DNA from: Phycisphaerae bacterium
Lineage (GTDB): Bacteria; Planctomycetota; Phycisphaerae; Phycisphaerales; SM1A02
Direction of reading: 5' to 3'
NCBI GenBank assembly: GCA_002683195.1
Contig: NYSW01000070.1
Coordinates: forward strand, 1-39,387
Length of the DNA stretch: 39,387 nucleotides
Under the pieces are notes generated by a model that saw only the letters and a list, made by a program, of their open reading frames with translations, did not search any database and had not been told where the DNA came from. A program made the position numbers and the translations under genes. Position 1 is the first letter of the stretch. Every line of letters starts with the position of its first letter. Shown in pieces: positions 22,904-30,918 of this stretch.

Positions 22904-24192
22904 GGTCCGTCGGTGATCTCTTTCCGCAACCGTTCGGCGAGCGCATCGACCATTCGTTCGAAATGGGTGACGTCAGCCTCGAGCGAGGGGACCGGAGTAT
23001 CGCCCGGATCCACCCCGATTCGACGGAGGCGTTCGAGGCGTGCGAGTCGTCGCGACGCATCTCGCAGGTTGATACCGGCAAGGACCGTGTCGTCCACCGC
23101 TTCCATAAGGAGACGGCGTGACATGCTGGCTCGGTCAGGGTGGGTGGTGATGGCTTCGAGGGCGACCGGCAGGAGATCATCGAACACGATTTTGAGTTGT
23201 CCACCCGCCAAAACCAGTCGGGCGAGCATTCGAGCGATTCCATCGCTGAACTCGGGCGCGTAGAGTTCGAATCGGGTCGCCATGGAATTCAAGTCGGTCA
23301 TCGCCGATTGCAGGTCCGAGCCGGCGGCGACGATTCCTGATCGCATCTCCTCGGTCCGACCCAGCATCACTTCAACGTCTTCCTGCATGGTGGCGACGTC
23401 GTTTTCAACCGCATCGAAACGATCTCGAAGTGCAAGGAGTTCCGCACGGACCAGGCCGGCCTCGGCCTCCGCCGTGATTTTCAGGGACTCCAGCGACTTT
23501 TCAACGATCGGCTGGCGTTCCAAGACCGTCGAATATCGAAGTCGAAGCGTCTTGATCTCGTTTTGAATCAGATCCAGTTCGTTTCCGGTCGTTTGCGCGA
23601 TCGCCCTGATCTGTTCGGCGATCTTCTGGCCCATCAGGTTGGTCAGGCGGAGATTCGTCGTGAGCATGGTCGCCGTCCGAGCCGCGTTTTCACTGATCTC
23701 CTCGAGGAGCAGGGCATTGGTGGTACCAATCAGCATGCTGGCGGAACCACCGGTCGGCGCATCCAGGGTGATCGGAATGATCCGAGGTTCGTTCGGCTCG
23801 AAGCGTGATTGACTCCGCCCCGGATTCTGAATGTCGATCACGCCGTTGGTGCCGGAGATGCCGACCTTCAGTCGGATGAGCGCATCCTGAGCGAGCACGA
23901 ACTCCTCGTCGAGTTCGAAGTGAATCTCGATCAGGTTCGAATCCTCGGTCGATCCGATTTGTTCCTTGACCAGAATCACCCGCCCCTTGGGAAGGCCGCC
24001 GAATTGAACCAGACTGCCTGCGGCGATGCCGTCCGCCCCGGCCGAAACGGGCAGCGTCGCCACCCAGGTGGTGACCGGTGAACGAAGGAGATCAGGGATT
24101 CTGGCGGTACCGACACCAAGACCAAGCACCGCGGCGATGACGATCGCGCCGGTGATGCGAAGGGATTTCGGGCTCGGTTTCTCGCGGCTCAT
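22900..24192 (-). CDS. MCE/MlaD-domain membrane-anchored protein (second of two)
   Basis: A 430-aa protein with a short basic tail, one N-terminal transmembrane helix (ITGAIVIAAVLGLGVGTA), then an MCE domain (about residues 40-145, with AAGSLVQFGGLPKGRVILVK and IRLKVGISGTNGVIDI) and a long helical/coiled-coil C-terminus. MCE proteins form ring or tube assemblies that carry lipids between inner and outer membranes. Here the domain lies in the periplasm. No MlaE permease or MlaF ATPase gene is nearby. It follows a first MCE gene after 52 bases and overlaps the methyltransferase start. It differs from canonical E. coli MlaD by its much longer C-terminal helical region. Confidence 0.82.
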   Translation of the reverse strand: MSREKPSPKSLRITGAIVIAAVLGLGVGTARIPDLLRSPVTTWVATLPVSAGADGIAAGSLVQFGGLPKGRVILVKEQIGSTEDSNLIEIHFELDEEFVLAQDALIRLKVGISGTNGVIDIQNPGRSQSRFEPNEPRIIPITLDAPTGGSASMLIGTTNALLLEEISENAARTATMLTTNLRLTNLMGQKIAEQIRAIAQTTGNELDLIQNEIKTLRLRYSTVLERQPIVEKSLESLKITAEAEAGLVRAELLALRDRFDAVENDVATMQEDVEVMLGRTEEMRSGIVAAGSDLQSAMTDLNSMATRFELYAPEFSDGIARMLARLVLAGGQLKIVFDDLLPVALEAITTHPDRASMSRRLLMEAVDDTVLAGINLRDASRRLARLERLRRIGVDPGDTPVPSLEADVTHFERMVDALAERLRKEITDGP

Positions 24193-24244
24193 CGTTGATC
24201 CCGCCGGGATCTCGCCTCCGGAGGCAGATGCAGGGCGACGGGAC

Positions 24245-25684
24245 TCACTCCTTCCCGGTCTGGGCGCTGGAATTCATCTCGGGGTTCGCGGGGGTCTCCC
24301 CGGAATCGTCGGCATCGGACCCGTCTCCTTCAGAATCACCTTGCTGGCCGATGATCACGGAGAACAGTTGGGACTGTGTGGTTTCCAGGCGTTGAAGCGA
24401 ATCAGTGAGGAATCGCTGCACGTCATCTCGAAGCGTTTCGTCGTTTTCGAGGGCGCTGGGGAAACGTTCCATCACCGACTGAAGGCTTTCAGCCGCTGAT
24501 CGAACCTCCGTGGCTGCGATGGTGAAGTTTCGAGCCGCCGAGAACAGATTCTCGTTCGCGAGTTCGCCGGGTTTCGGTTGATACAGGATTCGCCAGGGAC
24601 TTCGTCGAATCTCGATCGTGGCGAGCTTCATCTCGCCGGCCGCGACCAGAGCGTCCTGCAGGAATGCCCGAATCGAGGGAATCGAGGCGGCGACCTCGAG
24701 ATCCAGGGTTTGAAGGACCTTTGCAAGGTCGCCGATGGCTGCGGTTCCGGTATCGAGCGCTTCATCCACCCGGGCGAGGGTGTCGTCTCGAAGACGATGA
24801 GTGATCGCCACCCCATCTTCGGTCATGATCTCGACGTTGGCGACTGCGGTGTCGATTCTGGCGATGTTGCGCCGAACCACGTCGCCGATCACCTGCAGAT
24901 TCTCATGCGCATTCTCCGCCGTCTTCTCGGCGGTCTGCATGGCACCATCGAGGCGGTCGGCCGCGGATGCGACGCGATTGAATGTCTGGTCCAGGTCTTT
25001 TCGCCATTGGCCGTAGTCGCCTCGGACGTCCGCCACCAGTCCGCGGGCATCGGTGAGGGCCGGTTGGATCTTCGTATCGAATGCGCTCGTGATGTCGCGA
25101 TCGAGAAACTGCGTGAACGAGGCGACGTTTTCGAGCAACTGCCGGGTGGTGAGTGCGTTGTTCGGGCCGACGAAGGTCGTGAGGAGGCCATCTCCCGGGG
25201 TCGCCGGGAGCTCGCCGGCACCCTTCGTGGGAAGTTCGATCGACTTGGCGCCATTGCGTGATGCGGGAGAGTGGGTGACCTCGTTCGGGCCGCCGATGGT
25301 GGTGATGTTGATCCAACTGGAGCCGCCGAGAACGGGAACCGTTCGGATCGCCACGGCGTTGGACCAGAGCTTGATGTCCTTTATGATTTCGATCTCGACC
25401 AGGGCTTCCGGCAGCTCTTCGTCTCCGGCATCGATTCCGGTCAAGGAGATTTCAGTGACCTGACCTCGGACCAGGCCACCGACTCTGACTTCAGAGCCGA
25501 CCCCGAGCCCACCGACTCCCTCGAGGAGTGAGAAGCGAACCGAGTACCGGTTGTATTCACCGAACAACTTGTCGAACGCATCGCCGTTGAGGATGACGAT
25601 CGTGGTGAAGCCCAACGCCACCGCGAACAAGGTGAAGAAGCCGGCTTTGAGGTTGTTTCGATCGCCGTCTGAGTTTGATGCCAT
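24245..25684 (-). CDS. MCE/MlaD-domain membrane-anchored protein (first of two)
   Basis: A 479-aa paralogue of the next gene, with an N-terminal transmembrane helix (AGFFTLFAVALGFTTIVIL), an MCE domain (about residues 40-130: LGVGSEVRVGGLVRGQVTEI, PVLGGSSWINITTIG) and a long alpha-helical region (about 180-440) likely to form a coiled coil or tube. The acidic, Ser/Asp-rich C-terminus (QQGDSEGDGSDADDSGE) is probably disordered. The ATG at 25684 places the helix at the usual distance; a start at 25720 is possible but has no better ribosome-binding site. Periplasmic lipid transfer is the expected role. It lies 52 bases after rho with a hairpin between. Confidence 0.82.
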   Translation of the reverse strand: MASNSDGDRNNLKAGFFTLFAVALGFTTIVILNGDAFDKLFGEYNRYSVRFSLLEGVGGLGVGSEVRVGGLVRGQVTEISLTGIDAGDEELPEALVEIEIIKDIKLWSNAVAIRTVPVLGGSSWINITTIGGPNEVTHSPASRNGAKSIELPTKGAGELPATPGDGLLTTFVGPNNALTTRQLLENVASFTQFLDRDITSAFDTKIQPALTDARGLVADVRGDYGQWRKDLDQTFNRVASAADRLDGAMQTAEKTAENAHENLQVIGDVVRRNIARIDTAVANVEIMTEDGVAITHRLRDDTLARVDEALDTGTAAIGDLAKVLQTLDLEVAASIPSIRAFLQDALVAAGEMKLATIEIRRSPWRILYQPKPGELANENLFSAARNFTIAATEVRSAAESLQSVMERFPSALENDETLRDDVQRFLTDSLQRLETTQSQLFSVIIGQQGDSEGDGSDADDSGETPANPEMNSSAQTGKE

Positions 25685-25699
25685 GCAGGAAGTATCGCC

Positions 25700-25726
25700 G
25701 CACGGGCGATGAATCGCCAATCGTGC
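25700..25726 (-). terminator. Hairpin between rho and the MCE genes
   Basis: An outer 5-bp stem GCACG/CGTGC and an inner 6-bp stem GGCGAT/ATCGCC with a 2-base loop lie just after the rho stop, with a 3-base bulge. There is no T-run, so it may be an attenuator or mRNA-stability element rather than a full terminator. Confidence 0.4.
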
Positions 25727-25736
25727 CCCCGAGGGC

Positions 25737-26864
25737 TCAGGCGCTCACCATGGCCTCGTTGGTCGGATAGCGGTCCACGGCCTTGAGAAGTTGCTCGATC
25801 TGGACCGGAGGCGGCATGGAGATCAGGCGGCGGCGAAGGGCGGTGATGGTCTTCAATTCACGATCGCCCATGAGCAGGTGCTCTTTTCGGGTCCCGCTGG
25901 CGGCCAGATTGATGGCTGGAAAGAGACGCTTTTCGGAGATCCCACGGTCCAGCACGAGTTCCATGTTGCCGGTGCCCTTGAATTCCTCGAAAATCACCTG
26001 ATCGGCTCGGCTGCCGGTATCCACCAGGCAACTGGCGACGATGGTCAACGAGCCACCCTCTTCGGCGTTCCGGGCAGATCCAAAGAGCTGCTTCGGGATC
26101 TCCAGGGCTCGGGAATCCAGGCCGCCGGACATGGTCCTTCCGCTCTGGCGGAACGAGCGGGAGTTGTTGAATGCTCGGCCCAGCCGGGTCAGGGAGTCCA
26201 GAAGCACCACGACGTCACGACCCGCTTCGAGCTTGCGCTTCGCCCGCTCGATCGCGAGCATTCCGAGTCGACAGTGGGTGTCGATGTCCATGTCGTTGCT
26301 GGAAGCCAGAACTTCTGCGGGGACGTTCCGTCGGAAGTCTGTGACTTCTTCGGGTCGTTCATCGATCAGGAGGGCCACCACATCGACATCGGGATGATTG
26401 TGCTTGATGCCCTCGGCGATCTGCTGCAGGAGGATGGTCTTGCCCGCTTTGGGGGGGGCGACGATCAGGCCACGAGTGCCGAATCCAATGGGGCAGAACA
26501 GATCGACCAGGCGACAGGCGGGAGGGCAGCCTGGATGTTCAAGCGCCATTCGAGGCTGTGGGTCGATCGGCGTGAGTTCCTCGAACGGCTTCCGAGATTG
26601 ATAGTCATCGATCTCGAGGCCCTCGATCTGCAGGATCTTCTCCACCACGGGTCTCGGGGTGCGGCCTCCCGATCGCCGGCGACGTTTCGGCTTGCGCTGG
26701 CCGACTTCGACCGTCAACTGCTGGGCTGACCGAAGGTTGAGATCCTCGATGAGTTCGGGCGGCATGAACGGATCGTCTGCTGCTTCCACCAGTCCGTCGC
26801 CGATCTGGCGAAGGCGTGGTTCAGAACCCTTTGGGAAATCAAGTATGCCGGTAGCGGTGGTCAT
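25737..26864 (-). CDS. rho: Transcription termination factor Rho, N-terminally short and divergent
   Basis: Hexameric RNA-dependent ATPase that ends transcription at C-rich untranslated RNA. The ATPase core is intact: P-loop GLIVAPPKAGKTILLQQIAE, Walker-B region VVVLLDSLTRLGRA, Q-loop area MSGGLDSRAL, and R-loop EEFKGTGNMELVLDR. At 375 aa it is shorter than E. coli Rho (419 aa): the N-terminal helical domain is absent, and the cold-shock-type primary RNA site lacks the aromatic DGFGFLR (RNP1) motif, reading GSEPRLRQ instead. A basic KPKRRRRSGGR patch follows. No alternative upstream start exists before an in-frame stop, so this is not a mis-called start. It leads the minus-strand run rho-MCE-MCE-methyltransferase. 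Confidence 0.93.
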   Translation of the reverse strand: MTTATGILDFPKGSEPRLRQIGDGLVEAADDPFMPPELIEDLNLRSAQQLTVEVGQRKPKRRRRSGGRTPRPVVEKILQIEGLEIDDYQSRKPFEELTPIDPQPRMALEHPGCPPACRLVDLFCPIGFGTRGLIVAPPKAGKTILLQQIAEGIKHNHPDVDVVALLIDERPEEVTDFRRNVPAEVLASSNDMDIDTHCRLGMLAIERAKRKLEAGRDVVVLLDSLTRLGRAFNNSRSFRQSGRTMSGGLDSRALEIPKQLFGSARNAEEGGSLTIVASCLVDTGSRADQVIFEEFKGTGNMELVLDRGISEKRLFPAINLAASGTRKEHLLMGDRELKTITALRRRLISMPPPVQIEQLLKAVDRYPTNEAMVSA

Positions 26865-27104
26865 CGCGGATCGCCAGATGTTTCGAATGTCCGCTTCGGC
26901 GCGCGGTCCTTTCGGACGTGCGTCGATTCATTGGGCGGACTTTTTGGTTTCCACCGTCCCGAGCGGAGAAGACTGCCTTGGAGGTTCGTGGGAACCGGAG
27001 GAGCCGTGGGGACGCAGGAATTCGAGGTGTGGGAATCGAGAATCGATGCCCGACGCCGGAAGTATAGAGGAACCGGCTCTTCGGTGTCCTCGGGGGGTGT
27101 TCCC
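26865..27104 (-). promoter_or_regulatory. rho promoter and C-rich leader
   Basis: On the minus strand AGGACA (27090-27085) and TATACT (27066-27061) are separated by 18 bases and form a plausible sigma-70 promoter. The start site would leave a leader near 190 bases before the rho ATG. The leader part complementary to 26961-27047 is strikingly C-rich and G-poor (by hand count about 38 C and 14 G in 87 bases, with few structures), the composition Rho prefers. Rho is autoregulated by such leader termination in E. coli, so feedback is likely here. Confidence 0.5.
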
Positions 27105-28118
27105 TCAGTGGAGGCGAGCAGCCATGGCGATGGCGATTCGAGCCGCAAGGGAGGCATTGGCCACGAGGAGTGAGACGTTCGCCCCCAGAGGATCCGTGCC
27201 CTCGGCGTCCGCCATGGCGGACAGGAGGAATGGCGTCACCGCGGCGCCATCGATTCCCAGGGCCGAGGCTTCTGCCAGGCTGGCGTCCACGAGGGTCTCC
27301 AGTCGGCTGGAGTCCGCGGCGGCGTCGGTGGGGCACGGATTCGCGATCAGGAGTCCGCTGCTCATCTTGAAGTCCGACCAATGGCGAAGGCAGGCATCGG
27401 CGACGGCAGCGGGGTCATCCAGTCGGTGTGGTGCCTGAAGGTCGGCGTGCACTCCGGCGGTGAAGACCGGCATTCGATCCGTACCGAATCCGATGACCGG
27501 TACGCCGAGGGAATCCAACGCTTCGAGGGTCGCGGTCACATCGAGAATGATCTTGGCACCCGCGGCGATCACCGCGACCGGTTCGGTCGCGAGCGCTCGG
27601 AGATCCCCGGAAACATCGGGCCGTGATTGCCAGCCTCGGTGTACGCCTCCGATGCCTCCGGTCGCGAACACCTGAATCGGCTTCGGCGTGGCGAGGCGGC
27701 AGGCTCGGAGTGAGCCGGCCACGGTGGTGCCGGCAGAGGATCCGGTGGCGGCGATCGGTCCGAGGTCTCGGGCGCTTGCCTTCCGCGCGGATTCATCGAG
27801 GGCCAGTTCCGTGAGGGCCTCGTCATCCATTCCGATTCGCAGGCTTCCGCGGAAGATCGCCGTCACTGCCGGAACCGCGCCGGCATGCCGGACCGCATCC
27901 GCGATCGCCCGGACGGATTCCAGGTTGAACGGCGCTCCCGCGTTCCATTCACGATTTCCGAGTGCTTCGCCGGCGATTTGATCGGGGGCGAGACTGTCCG
28001 GCCTCGGCCGGGGTGACCTCGGAAGGCCATGGGTCAGAACCGCCGTTTCCAGGCCGACGACCGGTCGGCCCTCGGCGAGGGCGTCCGCCACATCTTCTGC
28101 GACTTGAATGGCGGTCAT
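27105..28118 (-). CDS. psuG: Pseudouridine-5'-phosphate glycosidase (PsuG)
   Basis: Splits pseudouridine 5'-phosphate into uracil and ribose 5-phosphate, reversibly, in pseudouridine catabolism. Family motifs in order are GLETAVLTHGLP (catalytic Glu), TAIFRGSLRIGM, KASARDLGPIAATG (active-site Lys), GSSAGTTVAGSL, VFATGGIGGVHRGW, AGAKIILDVTATLEAL and GFGTDRMPVF. Length (337 aa) is slightly above the usual 305-315. The ATG at 28118 overlaps the helicase stop (ATGA), so it is translated with the helicase. The usual partner kinase PsuK is not adjacent. The end lies about 14 bases before the rho promoter region, with no clear terminator. Confidence 0.93.
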   Translation of the reverse strand: MTAIQVAEDVADALAEGRPVVGLETAVLTHGLPRSPRPRPDSLAPDQIAGEALGNREWNAGAPFNLESVRAIADAVRHAGAVPAVTAIFRGSLRIGMDDEALTELALDESARKASARDLGPIAATGSSAGTTVAGSLRACRLATPKPIQVFATGGIGGVHRGWQSRPDVSGDLRALATEPVAVIAAGAKIILDVTATLEALDSLGVPVIGFGTDRMPVFTAGVHADLQAPHRLDDPAAVADACLRHWSDFKMSSGLLIANPCPTDAAADSSRLETLVDASLAEASALGIDGAAVTPFLLSAMADAEGTDPLGANVSLLVANASLAARIAIAMAARLH

Positions 28119-29515
28119 CGACGTCGAGTCCGAACCTTCCCCTGCATTCGGCGTCCGGGCATGGCCTTGGGGACGAGTCCGCCGGGGAAGGCGGCTTCGT
28201 CGTCGGCCTTGATGGCGGGAGCTTCGGTTCTCTTCTGCAGATTCTCGCGATCCTTCGCCCGCTTCTCCGCGATTTCCTTTTCGGCTCGGATGTCGGAGGG
28301 GATCGAGCCGGGCTCGAAGTCCTCGAACATCTTCTGCGGGATCTCGATGTTCGCAAGCATCTCGCAGGCGGTGAGCAGGGGACCCTGTTCCGGAGTCACC
28401 AGGGTCCACGCCACGCCTTCGCGTCCCGCGCGAGCGGTACGACCGATTCGGTGGACGTAGACCTCGGGATCTTCGGGGATGTCGTAATTGATGACGTGGG
28501 TGATGCCGTCCACATCCAGTCCGCGGGCCGCGAGGTCACTGGCCACGAGAACTCCCAGTGAACCGTCTCGGAGTCGGTCCATGACCTGGTTTCGCTTGCT
28601 TTGATACATGTCGCCATGAATGGCATGGGCATCGATGCCCTTGCGATCCAGGAACTTGGTCACGTCGTCGACGGTTCGCTTGGTGCGGCAGAAGATGACG
28701 CTGAGGGCGGGCTCTTCGACCTTGATGAGATGGGCCAGCAGTCGCTTCTTGTCCCAGGGCTCCACCTTGAGCCAGGACTGCTTGACTCGGGCGACCGTCA
28801 GGCTGTTCTCGCTGGTGACGATCTTTTCCGGGTCCTTCATGTAGGACCGCGCGAGCTTCTCGATATCTCCGGAGATGGTCGCGCTCACGAAGATCGTCTG
28901 GGGACGCTGTCTCATCGCACCGAGAATCTTGCGGATGTCGTCCCGGAATCCAATGTCCAACATCCGGTCGACTTCGTCGAGGACCGCCATTCGAATGTAT
29001 TCGTATGGAAGCATTCGGCGCTCGTGGAGGTCCATCACGCGGCCGGGGGTGCCGACCACGATCTCCGGGCCCTTCTCGAGCTTCGGTGCCTGAACGGTGA
29101 TCTTCTGGCCGCCGTAGACGGGGAGCACGTGCAGGGGTGTGTCTCGTCCGAGATCCTTGATTTCATTGGCGACCTGAATGGCGAGTTCGCGGGTGGGGAC
29201 GAGAACCAATGCCGCGAATTGATCTCCCGGCTTGACCTTGGTCAGCAGGGGAAGGCCGAAGGCGGCGGTTTTTCCGGTGCCGGTCTTGGCCTGACCCAGG
29301 ACATGGCGGCCCGAGAGGGCCGCCGGGATCAGAGCAGCCTGAATCCGGGTCGGGTGGACGAATCCGCTCTTGGTGATTCCCTCGAGGACATCCTCGGGTA
29401 ATCCAAGATCGGCGAAGGTCTTCGACGTGTCGAAAGTCTCCTCCGCGGCGGAATTGGTGGCGGCTTGGTCTTCGGCGTCCGCGTTGGTCACGGGAGAATC
29501 CGTCTGGTTGCTCAA
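28115..29515 (-). CDS. DEAD-box family ATP-dependent RNA helicase (motif II is DEVD)
   Basis: RNA helicase of the RhlE/CsdA type, acting on structured RNA during ribosome assembly or decay. Motifs: Q-motif TFADLGLPEDVLEGITKSGF, motif I AKTGTGKT, Ia PTRELAIQ, Ib GTPGRVMDL, II VLDEVDRMLD, III SATISGDI, then FCRTKRTVDDV, ASDLAARGLDVDGITHVINY and HRIGRTARAGREG. Motif II reads DEVD rather than DEAD. The C-terminal ~90 residues are basic and charged (GKVRTRRR at the end). The start is uncertain: TTG 29515 (SNQTDSPVTNADAEDQ) or GTG 29491, both with poor ribosome-binding sites; the longer upstream open frame is not helicase-like. It overlaps psuG. Confidence 0.92.
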   Translation of the reverse strand: MSNQTDSPVTNADAEDQAATNSAAEETFDTSKTFADLGLPEDVLEGITKSGFVHPTRIQAALIPAALSGRHVLGQAKTGTGKTAAFGLPLLTKVKPGDQFAALVLVPTRELAIQVANEIKDLGRDTPLHVLPVYGGQKITVQAPKLEKGPEIVVGTPGRVMDLHERRMLPYEYIRMAVLDEVDRMLDIGFRDDIRKILGAMRQRPQTIFVSATISGDIEKLARSYMKDPEKIVTSENSLTVARVKQSWLKVEPWDKKRLLAHLIKVEEPALSVIFCRTKRTVDDVTKFLDRKGIDAHAIHGDMYQSKRNQVMDRLRDGSLGVLVASDLAARGLDVDGITHVINYDIPEDPEVYVHRIGRTARAGREGVAWTLVTPEQGPLLTACEMLANIEIPQKMFEDFEPGSIPSDIRAEKEIAEKRAKDRENLQKRTEAPAIKADDEAAFPGGLVPKAMPGRRMQGKVRTRRR

Positions 29516-29530
29516 GAAAAGGCTCTCGGC

Positions 29531-29548
29531 GGCGATCGAGAGATCGCC
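29531..29548 (-). promoter_or_regulatory. 7-bp hairpin just upstream of the helicase start
   Basis: GGCGATC pairs perfectly with GATCGCC across a 4-base loop (TCTC on the minus strand, GAGA on the plus). It ends 16 bases before the proposed TTG start, so it sits directly upstream of the helicase ribosome-binding region and could modulate translation. On the plus strand it would lie upstream of alr instead. Confidence 0.4.
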
Positions 29549-29591
29549 AAGATGATCTGATTTCAACTGAGTTGTCGATAGTATGCGGGCG

Positions 29592-29617
29592 GGAGCCGTG
29601 CCGTCGGCACCTGCTCC
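29592..29617 (+). promoter_or_regulatory. Stem-loop in the alr leader
   Basis: Two stacked 5-bp stems (GGAGC/GCTCC outside, GTGCC/GGCAC inside, 3-base loop) end 27 bases before the alr ATG. Their role is unknown; the pairing is seen directly. Confidence 0.3.
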
Positions 29618-29644
29618 GTGCCGATCGGAAATTCCGGACGAGAC

Positions 29645-30871
29645 ATGGCCACTCAAAGCACCATTCGAATTGAACTGGACGCGCTCGCGAGCAATCTCGC
29701 GTCCGTCGCCGCTCATGTCGGAGGAGGCCTGAAGCGGCTCTGTGCGGTCGTGAAGGCGGATGCCTACGGTCTGGGGGCGATCAGGATGGCGGCGGCCATG
29801 CACCGGATCGGGATTTCGAGGTTCGCCGCCTATGGCCCGGCCGAGGCCGTGGACGTGGCGGAGGCCGCCCCGGATTCCGTCGTAATCATTCTGATGCCGG
29901 TCCGGGAACTCGCTCGAGACGCTCGGGCGATCTCCTTGTACGGCCGCCAGCGACTGCATTTCACCGCTCATCATCCCAGTCAGGTCAGAAGTCTGGAGGC
30001 CGAGGCCGCTCGTCTGGGGGTCGTGATTCCGCTCCAGCTCGAGCTGGATACCGGTATGGGACGGGGTGGATGTGAAGAGGATGAGGCGAGGGAGATTCTC
30101 GAGATCATCGCCGGCAGCCCACGGCTCCGGCTGGCAGGATTGATGACTCATCTCCCCGATGCGGTGGACGATCCGTTCTCCGCGATCGAGCGGGGGCGGC
30201 GATTCGAGCGGTTTGCCAGTTCGATGGGCGAACTCGTTCCCGACGATGTCGTGCGGCATGTGGCGGCGACCGCCAGTCTGGAGTCCTGCTCCTTGCACTT
30301 CGATCAGGTTCGGGTCGGCCTCGCCTGGGTCGGCTTCGGATCGAGGGTGCTGGCCGGGCGACCCGATCCGATGCCGCTCCGCTCGATCCTCTCATGGTGG
30401 TCGACGGTGATTCAGACCCGGCGACTCGGGCCGGGTCGAAGCATCGGCTACGGATGCACCATGATCACCAGGCGAGAGACCGTGACCGGACTGATCCCGA
30501 TCGGTTACGCCGACGGGCTTCCGGCGGCGGTGGGGGATGAATCCCACCGTCTGGTGATTCACGGGCGGCGAGGGGCGGTTTCCGTTCCGGTGCTCGGCCG
30601 CATGAACATGGACCAGTGCGTGGTCGATCTCACGGACGCGGGGCCGCTCGACGAGAACACCGCGGTCGAAGTGGTCTCGGCGGATCCTGACTCTCCGGTT
30701 CGACTGGACCGGGTCGCCGCCCGAGCTGGGGTTCTCCCGTACCAGTTGCTTTGTGGCATCTCGCCCCGAATTCCTCGGCTGCTGGTCGCGGGGGGCGGGG
30801 TCGGGGTTGATCGAGGTGATTCGGTCGTGGCCGCAGCGGAATCCAAATCACGGCGATCCATCGGCGGTTGA
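29645..30871 (+). CDS. alr: Alanine racemase
   Basis: PLP enzyme that makes D-alanine for peptidoglycan. The PLP-lysine motif is AVVKADAYGLGA. LELDTGMGRGG and LMTHLPDA are barrel motifs, FDQVRVGLAWVGFG follows, and the second active-site region is SIGYGCTM, with GLIPIGYADGLP and GRMNMDQCVVDLTD near the C-terminus. Length (408 aa) is slightly long. The ATG at 29645 follows GGACGAG. It appears to lead an operon with mqnA and the sigma-like gene, since the next frames are close or overlapping. With ftsW, murG and murA in this window it supports a peptidoglycan cell wall. Confidence 0.93.
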   Translation: MATQSTIRIELDALASNLASVAAHVGGGLKRLCAVVKADAYGLGAIRMAAAMHRIGISRFAAYGPAEAVDVAEAAPDSVVIILMPVRELARDARAISLYGRQRLHFTAHHPSQVRSLEAEAARLGVVIPLQLELDTGMGRGGCEEDEAREILEIIAGSPRLRLAGLMTHLPDAVDDPFSAIERGRRFERFASSMGELVPDDVVRHVAATASLESCSLHFDQVRVGLAWVGFGSRVLAGRPDPMPLRSILSWWSTVIQTRRLGPGRSIGYGCTMITRRETVTGLIPIGYADGLPAAVGDESHRLVIHGRRGAVSVPVLGRMNMDQCVVDLTDAGPLDENTAVEVVSADPDSPVRLDRVAARAGVLPYQLLCGISPRIPRLLVAGGGVGVDRGDSVVAAAESKSRRSIGG

Positions 30872-30918
30872 GTCCGGTTCACAGTCGCGATGGCCACTCG
30901 GGACCTACCATCCACTTC

